The translations under genes were made by a program, and so were the position numbers. 64,000 bases of DNA from contig NZ_BMIG01000002.1 in NCBI RefSeq assembly GCF_014641715.1, positions 62,001 through 126,000 of the forward strand, given 5' to 3'. Below, piece after piece: positions 18,751-27,200 of this stretch. The DNA comes from Polaromonas eurypsychrophila. GTDB lineage: Bacteria > Pseudomonadota > Gammaproteobacteria > Burkholderiales > Burkholderiaceae_C. The notes under the pieces were generated by a model. It was not told the DNA's origin and made no database searches. It saw only the letters and a list, made by a program, of their open reading frames with translations. The first letter of the stretch is position 1, and the number at the start of each line of letters is the position of its first letter.

Positions 18751-18767
18751 CATAATTGCCAATTATG
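18751..18767. promoter_or_regulatory. Perfect palindrome over the start of the Lrp gene
   Basis: CATAATTGCCAATTATG is an inverted repeat with 8-bp arms and a one-base centre. Its last three bases are the ATG of the Lrp-type gene. The size and AT character fit a dimeric regulator site; autoregulation and control of the divergent oxidoreductase are inferred. Confidence 0.5.
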
Positions 18768-19253
18768 GAAACACTCGACAAGTTTGACATCGCCATCCTG
18801 AGTGAATTGCAAACCGATGGCCGCCTCAGCAACGCCGAACTCAGTGCGCGTGTCGGCCTGAGCGCCGCGCCCTGCTGGCGGCGCGTGCGGGCGCTGGAAG
18901 AAAGTGGCTTCATCAAGGGCTACCGCGCGGAAATCGACCGCCACAAGATCGGCCTGGGCGTGCTGGCTTTTGTCCGGCTGGACGCCGACCGCAACACCGG
19001 CGACGCCACCAGCGTGATGGAGGAAGCCATCCGCAAGCTGCCGGAAATCATTGCCTGCCACTACATCAGCGGCACCGGCACCTTCGAGCTGCAGGTGGTG
19101 GCGCAGGACCTGGACAGTTTTTCACGCTTTGCGCTGAAAAGCCTGATCAACCTGCCCAATGTGAAAGACCTGCACACCAGCTTTTCGCTGGGCGAGGTCA
19201 AGGCCAGCAGCGCGCTGCCGCTGGGCCACCTGGCTGCGGGCAATAGCCCCTGA
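18765..19253 (+). CDS. Lrp/AsnC family transcriptional regulator
   Basis: A 162-residue regulator. The N-terminal helix-turn-helix (LDKFDIAILSELQTDGRLSN and VGLSAAPCWRRVRALEESGF, residues 3-50) is followed by the alpha/beta effector domain, with GTGTFELQVVAQDLDSFSRF near residue 105. These proteins usually bind amino acids and form octamers on DNA. The ATG at 18765 was chosen over a TTG three codons earlier. It starts 178 bp from the divergent indolepyruvate oxidoreductase. A perfect 17-bp palindrome covers its own start codon, so self-repression and sensing of an aromatic amino acid or keto acid are plausible. Confidence 0.92.
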   Translation: METLDKFDIAILSELQTDGRLSNAELSARVGLSAAPCWRRVRALEESGFIKGYRAEIDRHKIGLGVLAFVRLDADRNTGDATSVMEEAIRKLPEIIACHYISGTGTFELQVVAQDLDSFSRFALKSLINLPNVKDLHTSFSLGEVKASSALPLGHLAAGNSP

Positions 19254-19302
19254 GGTCGATCAAGGTCTGGTAACGCCGCGCCGTTGCAGGCTGGGGATTT
19301 AT

Positions 19303-19373
19303 GCACCAAATTGGTCTTCAGCCCATACCAGTCAAGCGCCAGAAGCTATATTATTTATAGCAAAACTTGGTGC
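19303..19373 (+). repeat. Family A repeat copy A3 with inverted ends
   Basis: Lies between the convergent Lrp and mltA genes. It contains CAGCCCATACCAGTCAAGCG and AGAAGCTATATTATTTATAG, a diverged family A core. The ends GCACCAA (19303-19309) and TTGGTGC (19367-19373) are inverted repeats, so the transcript could fold into one stem and may end transcription from either side. Confidence 0.6.
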
Positions 19374-19404
19374 CAACACACCGCAAACTCTCGCTTGAGC
19401 GTTT

Positions 19405-20556
19405 TTATTTGGGCCACAGCGCCCACAAACGCAGCGGCTGGTTGATGCGGGCGGCCAGCACCCCGGCTTCGGATCCCGTCCCCGCGAAATAATCGGCACG
19501 CACCGCCCCGACGATGGCGCTGCCGGTGTCCTGCGCGATCACCAGCTTTTGCAGGTCCGCGGCCGGACCGCGCGACGCCAGCCAGACCGGCGTGCCATAG
19601 GGAATACTCCCGCGGTCCACCGCGATCGAGCGTCCCGGCGTCAGCGGCACGCCCTGCGCACCGCGTGGGCCGTAAAACGCATCCTGTTCGCTGAGCGCCT
19701 CCTCGCGGAAAAAAATGTAGCGCGGGTTGCTCCACAGTAGCTGCGGCAGGCGCTGCGGATTTTGCGCCGCCCAGGCCTTGGTCGCGTCGGGCCAGGGGTT
19801 GATTTTGGTCACGCCCTGCTCGAGCAGCCACTGGTTCACGCTGCGGTAAGGCTGCTCATTGGAACCGGCAAACGCGACGCGCACCGTACGCTGGCTGCCG
19901 TCGGCCTCGGTCAGGTTCAGGCGGCCCGAGCCCTGGATGTGCAGCATCAACACATCAATCGGGTCGGCCATGAAGGCGATCTCGCGGTCACGCAGGGCCG
20001 CCTGTGCTTGCGGCAGAGTGTCAATGTCCTGCCGCGTGTACCAGGGTTTGCGGCTGGCCATGCCTGTGGGCAACTGGTACAGCGGCACGGTGTAGCCCTT
20101 ACCACTTTGGCGGCTGGCCTTGAACACCGGTTCGTAATAACTGGTGAGCAAGCCCTCCGCCGCGCCCTGCGGTGTTTCGACGCGATAGGGCTGGAGCCGG
20201 CTCATCATCCAGACGCGCTGTTCATCGGCGCTGGCGATGCTCAGGCGCCGGACCTCGCCGCATAGCGGGGCAAACACCGGGCCGGGCCGTTCGCAGCTCT
20301 TGAGCCAGGCATTCCACGCCTCGAACAACGCGTCGTTTTCAAAGCCCGGCAACTCGGACCATGGCACCGCCACCCAGCGGCTTTTGCCCTGCATTCTTGC
20401 CGGTGGCAGGCTGGTGCCATCGACGGGTCGCGGCGTATCGGCGACGGGTGGCGGTGAAGACGGTGCTCGCGGCAACGGCGCGGTGGCGCAGGAGGCGAGC
20501 AGGCCCATGAAGACGATAATGGCAGCGGTGTATGTTGCCCGGGAAAAAACAGTCAT
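19405..20556 (-). CDS. mltA: Membrane-bound lytic murein transglycosylase A
   Basis: A 383-residue outer-membrane lipoprotein that cleaves the glycan strands of peptidoglycan with formation of 1,6-anhydro-muramic acid. The N terminus has a lipoprotein signal ending in LLASC. The MltA domain follows, with HIQGSGRLNL near residue 240. The C-terminal 3D domain contains VIAQDTGSAIVGAVRADYFAG (about 345), which holds the catalytic aspartate. The length is normal. The ATG at 20556 puts the lipobox about 20 residues from the start; the frame is open far upstream but adds no signal. The start codon overlaps that of a divergent small gene at 20555. Confidence 0.93.
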   Translation of the reverse strand: MTVFSRATYTAAIIVFMGLLASCATAPLPRAPSSPPPVADTPRPVDGTSLPPARMQGKSRWVAVPWSELPGFENDALFEAWNAWLKSCERPGPVFAPLCGEVRRLSIASADEQRVWMMSRLQPYRVETPQGAAEGLLTSYYEPVFKASRQSGKGYTVPLYQLPTGMASRKPWYTRQDIDTLPQAQAALRDREIAFMADPIDVLMLHIQGSGRLNLTEADGSQRTVRVAFAGSNEQPYRSVNQWLLEQGVTKINPWPDATKAWAAQNPQRLPQLLWSNPRYIFFREEALSEQDAFYGPRGAQGVPLTPGRSIAVDRGSIPYGTPVWLASRGPAADLQKLVIAQDTGSAIVGAVRADYFAGTGSEAGVLAARINQPLRLWALWPK

Positions 20557-20704
20557 GGCCTTACTTTTACTTGAAGCCCTGGGGGCCTTGCTGATACTGG
20601 TGTTCATTGTCTGGTGGACCATGTTTTCCGGTCGCAAGAACGGTGAACTGAAGAAAGACGTCGAGCCCGATGCATCAGCCGACAAGCCCGGAGATCCGCT
20701 GTGA
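20555..20704 (+). CDS. Small single-span membrane protein, start overlapping mltA
   Basis: A 49-residue frame: an N-terminal membrane helix (ALLLLEALGALLILVFIVWW, residues 2-21), then a charged tail (SGRKNGELKKDVEPDASADK). The hydrophobic-then-charged layout is that of a small inner-membrane protein and is unlikely by chance. Its ATG (20555-20557) and the mltA ATG (20556-20554) share the sequence CATG, so the two genes run outward from the same four bases. Each promoter would then lie inside the other gene. No family is recognised. A function near the cell wall with MltA is only a guess. It ends two bases before the convergent regulator gene. Confidence 0.55.
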   Translation: MALLLLEALGALLILVFIVWWTMFSGRKNGELKKDVEPDASADKPGDPL

Positions 20705-20706
20705 CG

Positions 20707-21333
20707 CTATAAATTGCGTAGCAAGTTAGCCAGCTCCACCGCCGACTTTACGCTCATTTTGTCAAAAACCCGGGCGCGATGGACTTCCACCGTGCGCACG
20801 CTGATGTCCAGCTGGTCGGCCACCAGCTTGTTCGGCAGCCCCTCCACCACCAGCCGCATCACATCACGCTCGCGCTCGGTCAGGCCGTCAAGGCGGGCGC
20901 GCAGGCCGGTGTGCTCGCTGCGCTGCGCCAACGCCGCCGCCGACTGCGTGAGCGCCTGCTCGATGCGGTCCACCAGCGCATTGTCAGAAAACGGCTTTTC
21001 GCAAAAGTCAAAGGCGCCGCGCTTGACCGCATCTACAGCCGTCGGCACATCGGCATGGCCGGTCAGAAAGATCACCGGCAGCGTGGGCAACAGGCCGCAG
21101 GCAATCAGTTTTTCAAACATCGCCAGGCCGCTCATGCCGCCCATGCGCACATCGAGCAGCGCGCACGAGGGGGAGGTGACCTGAAATGCCCCGGAAATTC
21201 GCTCGTCGAAGGCTTCCGCGCTGTCGAACGACTCGCTGGGCAGACGCCGCGAACGCAGCAGCCAAGCCAGCGCCTCGCGCACGCTGGCATCGTCGTCAAC
21301 GATGTAGACAGTGGCATTCTGGATCGGTTCCAT
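20707..21333 (-). CDS. FixJ/DctR-type response regulator
   Basis: A 208-residue two-component regulator. The receiver domain has the acidic pocket DDD at 13-15, the phosphorylation site D61 (ALLDVRMGGMSG), T91 and K113 (CEKPF). A LuxR-type helix-turn-helix follows, with LTERERDVMRLVVEGLPNK and VRTVEVHRARVFDKM. It lies 9 bp downstream of its sensor kinase. Together they look like the DctS/DctR pair that controls C4-dicarboxylate uptake in Rhodobacter. The TRAP permease at 31.9-34.1 kb could be a target, but this is not shown by position. Confidence 0.93.
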   Translation of the reverse strand: MEPIQNATVYIVDDDASVREALAWLLRSRRLPSESFDSAEAFDERISGAFQVTSPSCALLDVRMGGMSGLAMFEKLIACGLLPTLPVIFLTGHADVPTAVDAVKRGAFDFCEKPFSDNALVDRIEQALTQSAAALAQRSEHTGLRARLDGLTERERDVMRLVVEGLPNKLVADQLDISVRTVEVHRARVFDKMSVKSAVELANLLRNL

Positions 21334-21342
21334 GACATTCCT

Positions 21343-23427
21343 TTAGGACACTGACGCCGGCAGCGCGGCAGTCTCCGGCGATGCGCCGACGCTGACCGCC
21401 ACCGGCAGGGTGAAAGTGAAAATCGTCCCCTGAGGCGAGACCGCTTCAAAGCCGAGGAAACCACCATGCTGCTCGATCACCGTGCGGCACAGGCTCAAGC
21501 CCAGGCCCATGCCTTCGGCCTTGGTCGTGAAAAACGGCGTAAATAGCTGCTGCGCCACTTTTTCCGAGATGCCCTCGCCGTGGTCAATCACGGCGAATTC
21601 CACCCAGCGGCTCCAGGCGTTCGACGCGGCCGGCCGCACGCGCAAGGTCAGCACCTTTTCGGCGCGACGATTTTTGTCCAGCCCCTGCATGGCCTGCATG
21701 CCATTGCGCGCCAGATTGAGCAGCACCTGCTCGACCATGGTCCGGTCGCACAGCACCGGGCCGCAACTGGCGTCGACCTGTATCAGCACCCGCACGCCGA
21801 GCTTGCGCGCCTGCAGGCTGACCAGCGGCATCACCGCATCGAGCAGCACGCGCGGCGCAATCGGTTCGCGCACCTGCTCGCGACGGCGCACGAAGTCATG
21901 TACGCTTTTGATGACCTTGCCTGCGCGTTCGGCCTGCTCGGCAATGCGGCGCATGGCGAGCTGCAAATCCTCGCTGCTGGACGGCTGCTGCGCATCGGCG
22001 GCGGCGCTTTGCAACAGGTTCAGTGAGCCGGTGGCGTAGCTCGAAATCGCCGCCAGCGGCTGATTCAGCTCGTGGCTCAGCAGCGAGGCCATTTCGCCGA
22101 CCGTGGCCAGGCGCGCCGTGGCCTGGAGCCGGTCCTGACTGGCACGCGACAACTCCTCGATGCGCCGCTGTTCGCTGACGTCGAGAATGGCGCTCATCCA
22201 GCCGGTCTGCTTGCCCACTGCATTGATCAGCGGCGCCTCGATGATCAGCACCGGGAAACGAGACCCATCGCGCCGCATGAACACCGACTCGAAGCCTTCT
22301 CGCGGCAAATGGGCGCCTATGGCCAGGCGGCTGGCCTGGCGTTGCCCGTATTCCTCAACCTGTTCGGGCGGCCAGTAGGGCGGGGGCAGGTCGCGGTTGA
22401 GCAGTTCGCCGGCCTCCAGGCCTACCATTTGGCAAAAAGCCGGGTTCACATAGGTCACCCGCCCCTGCAGGTCGCGGGCGCGCATACCGGTCACCAGCGA
22501 GTCCTCCATGGCCTTGCGAAAAGCCAGTGCATCGGCCAGGTCGTGCTCCACCCTGAGTCGTCGCCGCATGTCGCGACCGAGCAGCGCCAGCACCGCCACC
22601 AGCGCTACCGACATGGCCGTCACCAGGGCAGTCAGCAGGTTGGGAAACAGCGCCGGTGTGCCGCGCCGACTCTCCAGCCGCAGGACCAGCGTGTTGCCTG
22701 GCAGGTCAAGCAGTTGCTGGGCCACGTAGGCCTGATTGCCGCGCGTTGGGTTGCCGTACATTGCCAGCCGTGTGCCATCGGCTTCGGTGAAAGCCAGCCC
22801 CTGGCCGCGCCCTACTTGCCGACCCACCATCTCGGACAGGATATCGGGCAGTGAGTAGGTCGCCACCAGGTAGCCATCGAGCCGGCCGGCAGCTAGCACA
22901 GGTACACACATGTCCAGCACCTCCAGGCCCAGGCCGTCGGCCTGCGGCAGAAAATAGCTGATCGAATACGCCGGGCCTCCGAAGCGCCGCGCTGCAGCGC
23001 AGGCAAAGCCGACATCGGTCTGCGTGCCGTCCCGGCCCAGACGCTCGAACACCGGGGTGCGGTAGGGCGTCTCGACGTAGGACAGCGGACCCAGCGCCAG
23101 GTCGCGCCACTCCAGGCGCATGATCTCGCGATTTTCGTGCAGGAGTTCGGTCGCAGGGGCGCGCCAAGCCTGCGTGCTCCGGCTTTTGGACTGCAAGGCC
23201 TGCAAGCTCTGGACGTTGCGCGTCAGCTCTGCGCGGATATCCGTGGCCATCTGCGCTGCATCCTGCTCCAGCCGACTTTGTACCTGGCTGGCTTCATAAC
23301 GCCCTGCCAGCCAGACCAGCGTAGACAACAAGCCGGCAAGCAACGCAACCAACAGGGTCCACAGCGCCCAGCGCCGGCTCCAGCGCCGGCCCGCGCGCTT
23401 GTTGAACACTTTTGGAAGCGCGCTCAC
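21343..23427 (-). CDS. Sensor histidine kinase, DctS-like
   Basis: A 694-residue membrane sensor kinase. A first helix (ALWTLLVALLAGLLSTLVWL) is followed by a periplasmic sensor region of about 230 residues and a second helix (LLTALVTAMSVALVAVLALL). Then come a PAS domain (GMRARDLQGRVTYVNPAF), a HisKA domain with the phosphoacceptor H452 (LLSHELNQPLAAIS) and an ATPase domain (NLARNGMQAMQ, DHGEGI, GMGLGLSLC). The GTG at 23427 overlaps the nitrilase stop by 4 bp (GTGA). This gives coupled translation and a normal N terminus, so it was preferred to a GTG further upstream inside the nitrilase gene. Confidence 0.92.
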   Translation of the reverse strand: MSALPKVFNKRAGRRWSRRWALWTLLVALLAGLLSTLVWLAGRYEASQVQSRLEQDAAQMATDIRAELTRNVQSLQALQSKSRSTQAWRAPATELLHENREIMRLEWRDLALGPLSYVETPYRTPVFERLGRDGTQTDVGFACAAARRFGGPAYSISYFLPQADGLGLEVLDMCVPVLAAGRLDGYLVATYSLPDILSEMVGRQVGRGQGLAFTEADGTRLAMYGNPTRGNQAYVAQQLLDLPGNTLVLRLESRRGTPALFPNLLTALVTAMSVALVAVLALLGRDMRRRLRVEHDLADALAFRKAMEDSLVTGMRARDLQGRVTYVNPAFCQMVGLEAGELLNRDLPPPYWPPEQVEEYGQRQASRLAIGAHLPREGFESVFMRRDGSRFPVLIIEAPLINAVGKQTGWMSAILDVSEQRRIEELSRASQDRLQATARLATVGEMASLLSHELNQPLAAISSYATGSLNLLQSAAADAQQPSSSEDLQLAMRRIAEQAERAGKVIKSVHDFVRRREQVREPIAPRVLLDAVMPLVSLQARKLGVRVLIQVDASCGPVLCDRTMVEQVLLNLARNGMQAMQGLDKNRRAEKVLTLRVRPAASNAWSRWVEFAVIDHGEGISEKVAQQLFTPFFTTKAEGMGLGLSLCRTVIEQHGGFLGFEAVSPQGTIFTFTLPVAVSVGASPETAALPASVS

Positions 23428-24230
23428 AGCACACCGTGCTTCAGCGCGGGAAGCTGCACACGCACGGCGTCGAGGCGCTCGGCGCGCAACTCGGCCATGA
23501 CCACTGCCGGGCCCTGGGCGCGTTGCGCAAGAATTTGCCCCCACGGATCGGCGATGAGGCTCTGGCCCCAGGTGCGGCGCTGGTTCTCATGCACACCACC
23601 TTGGGCGGCCGCCACCACATAAGCCAGGTTTTCAATCGCTCGCGCGCGCAGCAGGGTCTCCCAGTGCGCCTGCCCGGTGGTGTAGGTAAAGGCGCTGGGC
23701 ACCAGCAGCAGATCGGCCTTCATCGCGCGGTAGAGTTCTGGAAAACGCAGGTCGTAACAGATGCTCAGGCCGACCCGGTAGCTGTGGCCGTCGATGGACG
23801 GCAACTCAAACGTCACCGGCAGCGCGCCACGCTCGATGACTCGCGACTCGTCGTAGTGTTCCCGCCCATTGTCGAACATGAAAAGGTGAATCTTGTCGTA
23901 ACGCGCTACACAGTGGCCTGACGGCGCGTACACCAGCGCGCTGTTGCGCACATGCTGACTGTCGCTGGCGCAAAGCGGCACGCTGCCGCCAACAATCCAG
24001 AGCTTGAGTTCACGTGCCGACTGCGCCAAAAAATCCTGAATGACACCCTGGCCAGCGCTTTCCCGCACGGCCAGCTTGTCGCTGTCTTTCCAGCCCATCA
24101 GGCAAAAATACTCCGGCAACACCGCCAGCTCGGCCCCTTGCGCTGCAGCTTGTTCGAGCAACTGCCTGGCCGCCTCCAGATTGGCCTGGACACTGGTGCC
24201 GGAAACCATTTGAAGGGCAGCGACTTGCAT
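23424..24230 (-). CDS. Carbon-nitrogen hydrolase (Nit1-like)
   Basis: A 268-residue nitrilase-superfamily amidase. The catalytic triad is visible: E40 (AVLPEYF), K113 (YDKIHLF) and C158 (LSICYDLRFPEL). The sequence resembles the Nit/deaminated-glutathione amidase group, which hydrolyses the amide of deaminated glutathione formed by transaminase side reactions. The length is normal and a signal peptide is absent. It starts 2 bp after the yhdP stop and overlaps the sensor-kinase start by 4 bp. yhdP-nitrilase pairs are common in the order; the exact substrate is not proved by sequence. Confidence 0.92.
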   Translation of the reverse strand: MQVAALQMVSGTSVQANLEAARQLLEQAAAQGAELAVLPEYFCLMGWKDSDKLAVRESAGQGVIQDFLAQSARELKLWIVGGSVPLCASDSQHVRNSALVYAPSGHCVARYDKIHLFMFDNGREHYDESRVIERGALPVTFELPSIDGHSYRVGLSICYDLRFPELYRAMKADLLLVPSAFTYTTGQAHWETLLRARAIENLAYVVAAAQGGVHENQRRTWGQSLIADPWGQILAQRAQGPAVVMAELRAERLDAVRVQLPALKHGVL

Positions 24231-24232
24231 GT

Positions 24233-27200
24233 TTATTTCTCGCCCGTGTCTTCGCCGGCCTTCACGCCGACCACGGCTTTGCGCTCAGTCTTGGTGATTT
24301 TCGGATTGGTCCAGGTTCCGTCGATGTGGAACTCCTGGGTTGCTGCCTGCGTCAGGGGACGCCGCAGGAAATACTGCGCGAGAAAGGTACCTATGCCTAT
24401 CGCGGGGTTGATGACCGTGGCGATCAGCGAAGCCGTTCCCGCATTGATCTCAGGCACCACCACCACCGTCAGATTTTGCGTTTCTTTCGCAATGTCGGCG
24501 GACCCTTCCATGAGCACTGCGGCATTGACGCCTTTCATCTGCAGGTTGTTGGTGAACGCCAGTCCCTGGGTAATGCTGACATCACCGCGCACAAAGTCAA
24601 ACGAGAAGCCTTCAGAAAACACATCGCGAAAATCCAGCGTCAACCGCCTCGGCAAGGCCTGCAGGCTGAGGACACCAAGCAGCTTGGCAATTCCCGGCTC
24701 TGCTTTGAGGAACTGGCCCGAGGCCACATTCACATTGAACTGGCCGTTCAGGCTCGGGTAATCCAGGCTCAGGGGCGAGCCGATCCAGGCAATCTGGCCT
24801 TCCAGCCGGCCCTTGCCGCGGCGGATGACATCGGCCATGCCGAAACGCTTGAGCAGCTCGCCCGAATCTTCGATATCGAGCCGGAAGTTCATCACCGTGC
24901 GGCGCCGCTCGGTGGCCGCGCGTGGCCCCGAGCCGGTCGCCGCACCCAATGCCTGCTGCGCGTTGACAGCCATCCAATTGCCATTGGCGGTCAGCGTGGC
25001 CTCCGGCATGATGATGTTGAGCTTGTTGAGCCGCCACTCCCGTACCCCCCCCTCGCGCGCCACGGTGCCAGCCCCCCGGTTGATCGCCTCGATCTCCACG
25101 CGTCCAAGTTTTTTGCCGCGCAGCTCCAAGTCTTCCACCACGATGTCGAGCGCCGGGATATTGGCCGGTTGCTCGTCCAGGATCGCCTCGACCTCGCTGG
25201 CGGTTCCCTGGCCCAGGCTCAGGCGCGCCAAACGCCCATACAGCCGGCCTGCCCCGGATCCGCCGGACTGGCGGAACTCGACATACCCGTTGAGCTCCGC
25301 CGCATCGATGTTGGCGCGCCAGGTCAAGCCGTCGCGCGAGCCGCCGAGCACCACGTTGTGCAGCGTGCGCCCCTGCAGCAGCAACTCTTTGGCCCGGATG
25401 GCCATGCTGGTCGGCAGGTAGCTGAGCACGACACCGGCCGGCGTCAGGCGGCCAGGGACCGCTGCCGGGGCCGGATCGCCGGACGCATCCAGCACTTTCT
25501 CCCAGGCATCAATGTCCACGCGGGCCAGGTTGATGTTGGCCGTGACCCCGTTGTCCGGCAACGGGGCGCTTTCGTCCGCTTCCAGCCCGATCGCCATAGC
25601 GCCGCGCAACACCCGTGCCTCGCCGCCACTGATGTCTCGCACATAGAGGACCGACGCCAGCCTTCCGACGCTGAGCGACAACTGGTCCTGGGTCGGCTGC
25701 CCTGCGCCGCCGCTGGTCTCGCGCACGGCCGTGTTGTCAAAGCGCAGCGGCAGCGTGCTCTCAGCGCTTTTTGTCAGGGGTGCGGGCAGACTCAGGGCCA
25801 GGCCTTGCAGGTTGCTGGCCACGCTGATCTCGGTCATTCCTTTCCTGAACCCCAGGCTGGCGGTGTAGGCGGTGGCACCGTTGGCATGGGCGCCCAGGCG
25901 CGCGGCCATGCCGAGCTCCTTCGCCTGGCGCAAACCTTCGGCCGTGAGCGTGCCCTGGGCGCGAATCACCACGGCAGCGTCCGGGAAGTCCTGGGCACCG
26001 GTCACGGAGCGCGCGGCGCCGGATGACGCGCCACGGGTGCCCCCTTCCAGCCGGATGTCTCCGCCCAGCATGCGCGCCTGCCCCCCGGAAATCGCAAACC
26101 CGCTTTCGCTGAAACTGACCAGCCCTTTGAGTCGCGTCAGTTGCGGCGTGTCCGGCGTGAACTGGACATCATTGCCCGGCATGCTGACCGTTCCTTGCAC
26201 TCGCGTGTTGTCCAGCTTGGCGAGCGGCAAAGTCAGCTGGATTTTGTAGTCGGCAACGCCGCTCGCCACGGTTTTACTCAAGGCCTTGCCAGTCATATCG
26301 GCCAGCGGCGAGGTATTGACGAAGCCCAAGGCGTCACTGAGCGGCCCCTTGAGCTCCGCGTTGATCTGCACCGTGGCCGAGTGCATCAGATCAGCAATAC
26401 GCGCATCGGCCTTGATGATTTGCAGACCGGGCAGGCCGGCCACCCGCCCCTTGGCGCCATTGACCTGCAGCGACGCCCGGTCAAACACCAGTTCGCCGGC
26501 CACGTCACTCAAGGCTGGCCAGGCGCTGGCTCCACGCGGCTGTATCGATTTCGGTACGTACGCGTAAGCCGCGTTGGTGACCTTGGCTGACACCCGAAAC
26601 TCACCGAGTTTCGGATCGGCAAAAGGCAAGTCGTTCAAGTTGCCTTTGACCTTGAGCTTGACATCCGTGAGCGCACCCGCTGTCACAGCATCACGCACAT
26701 AGTCACGAACCGTGACCGGCAAGACCAGCGGCAGGTAACGATGAATCCTGCTGCCATCACCGCGACTGAGGGCGCCCTGCAGATCGAGCACGCCGGGGAA
26801 GCGGCTGTCGCGCCCGGTACCGGCCTTACCGGCGGCCGGCGCATCGGCGGTGTGCCAGCCGGCCTGCGCTGTGCCCTGCGCGTCGGCATTGGCAAAAACA
26901 ATATTGCGCAACTGTACGTCAATCTTCGGACCGGCCAGCTTCCACTGAGCATCTGTCGAAAATTGATCGAACCGCAGGCGGGGGTCCTCAAAAATGCCTG
27001 GCAGGTCCAGCTCGCCGCTGCTGATTCTGACCTTGGCCTGCCCACCCTGCTGGGTCAGGTCAAAGTCCACCAGCGCGCCACGCACGCCGGGCCGCCCGAT
27101 GGACGCCTGGCTGCCCGGTCCTCCCGCTCCGGGGGGCGCCGCCTGTGACGCGAGCTCCAGCCCGGCCACGCGGCCTTTGGCTGAATAGGCGCTGGGCGCG

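Noticed and set aside
23428..23544. A longer sensor-kinase start inside the nitrilase gene
   Set aside because: It would add 39 Arg/Ala/Cys-rich residues that are simply another frame of the nitrilase. The GTG overlapping the nitrilase stop gives a normal membrane N terminus.
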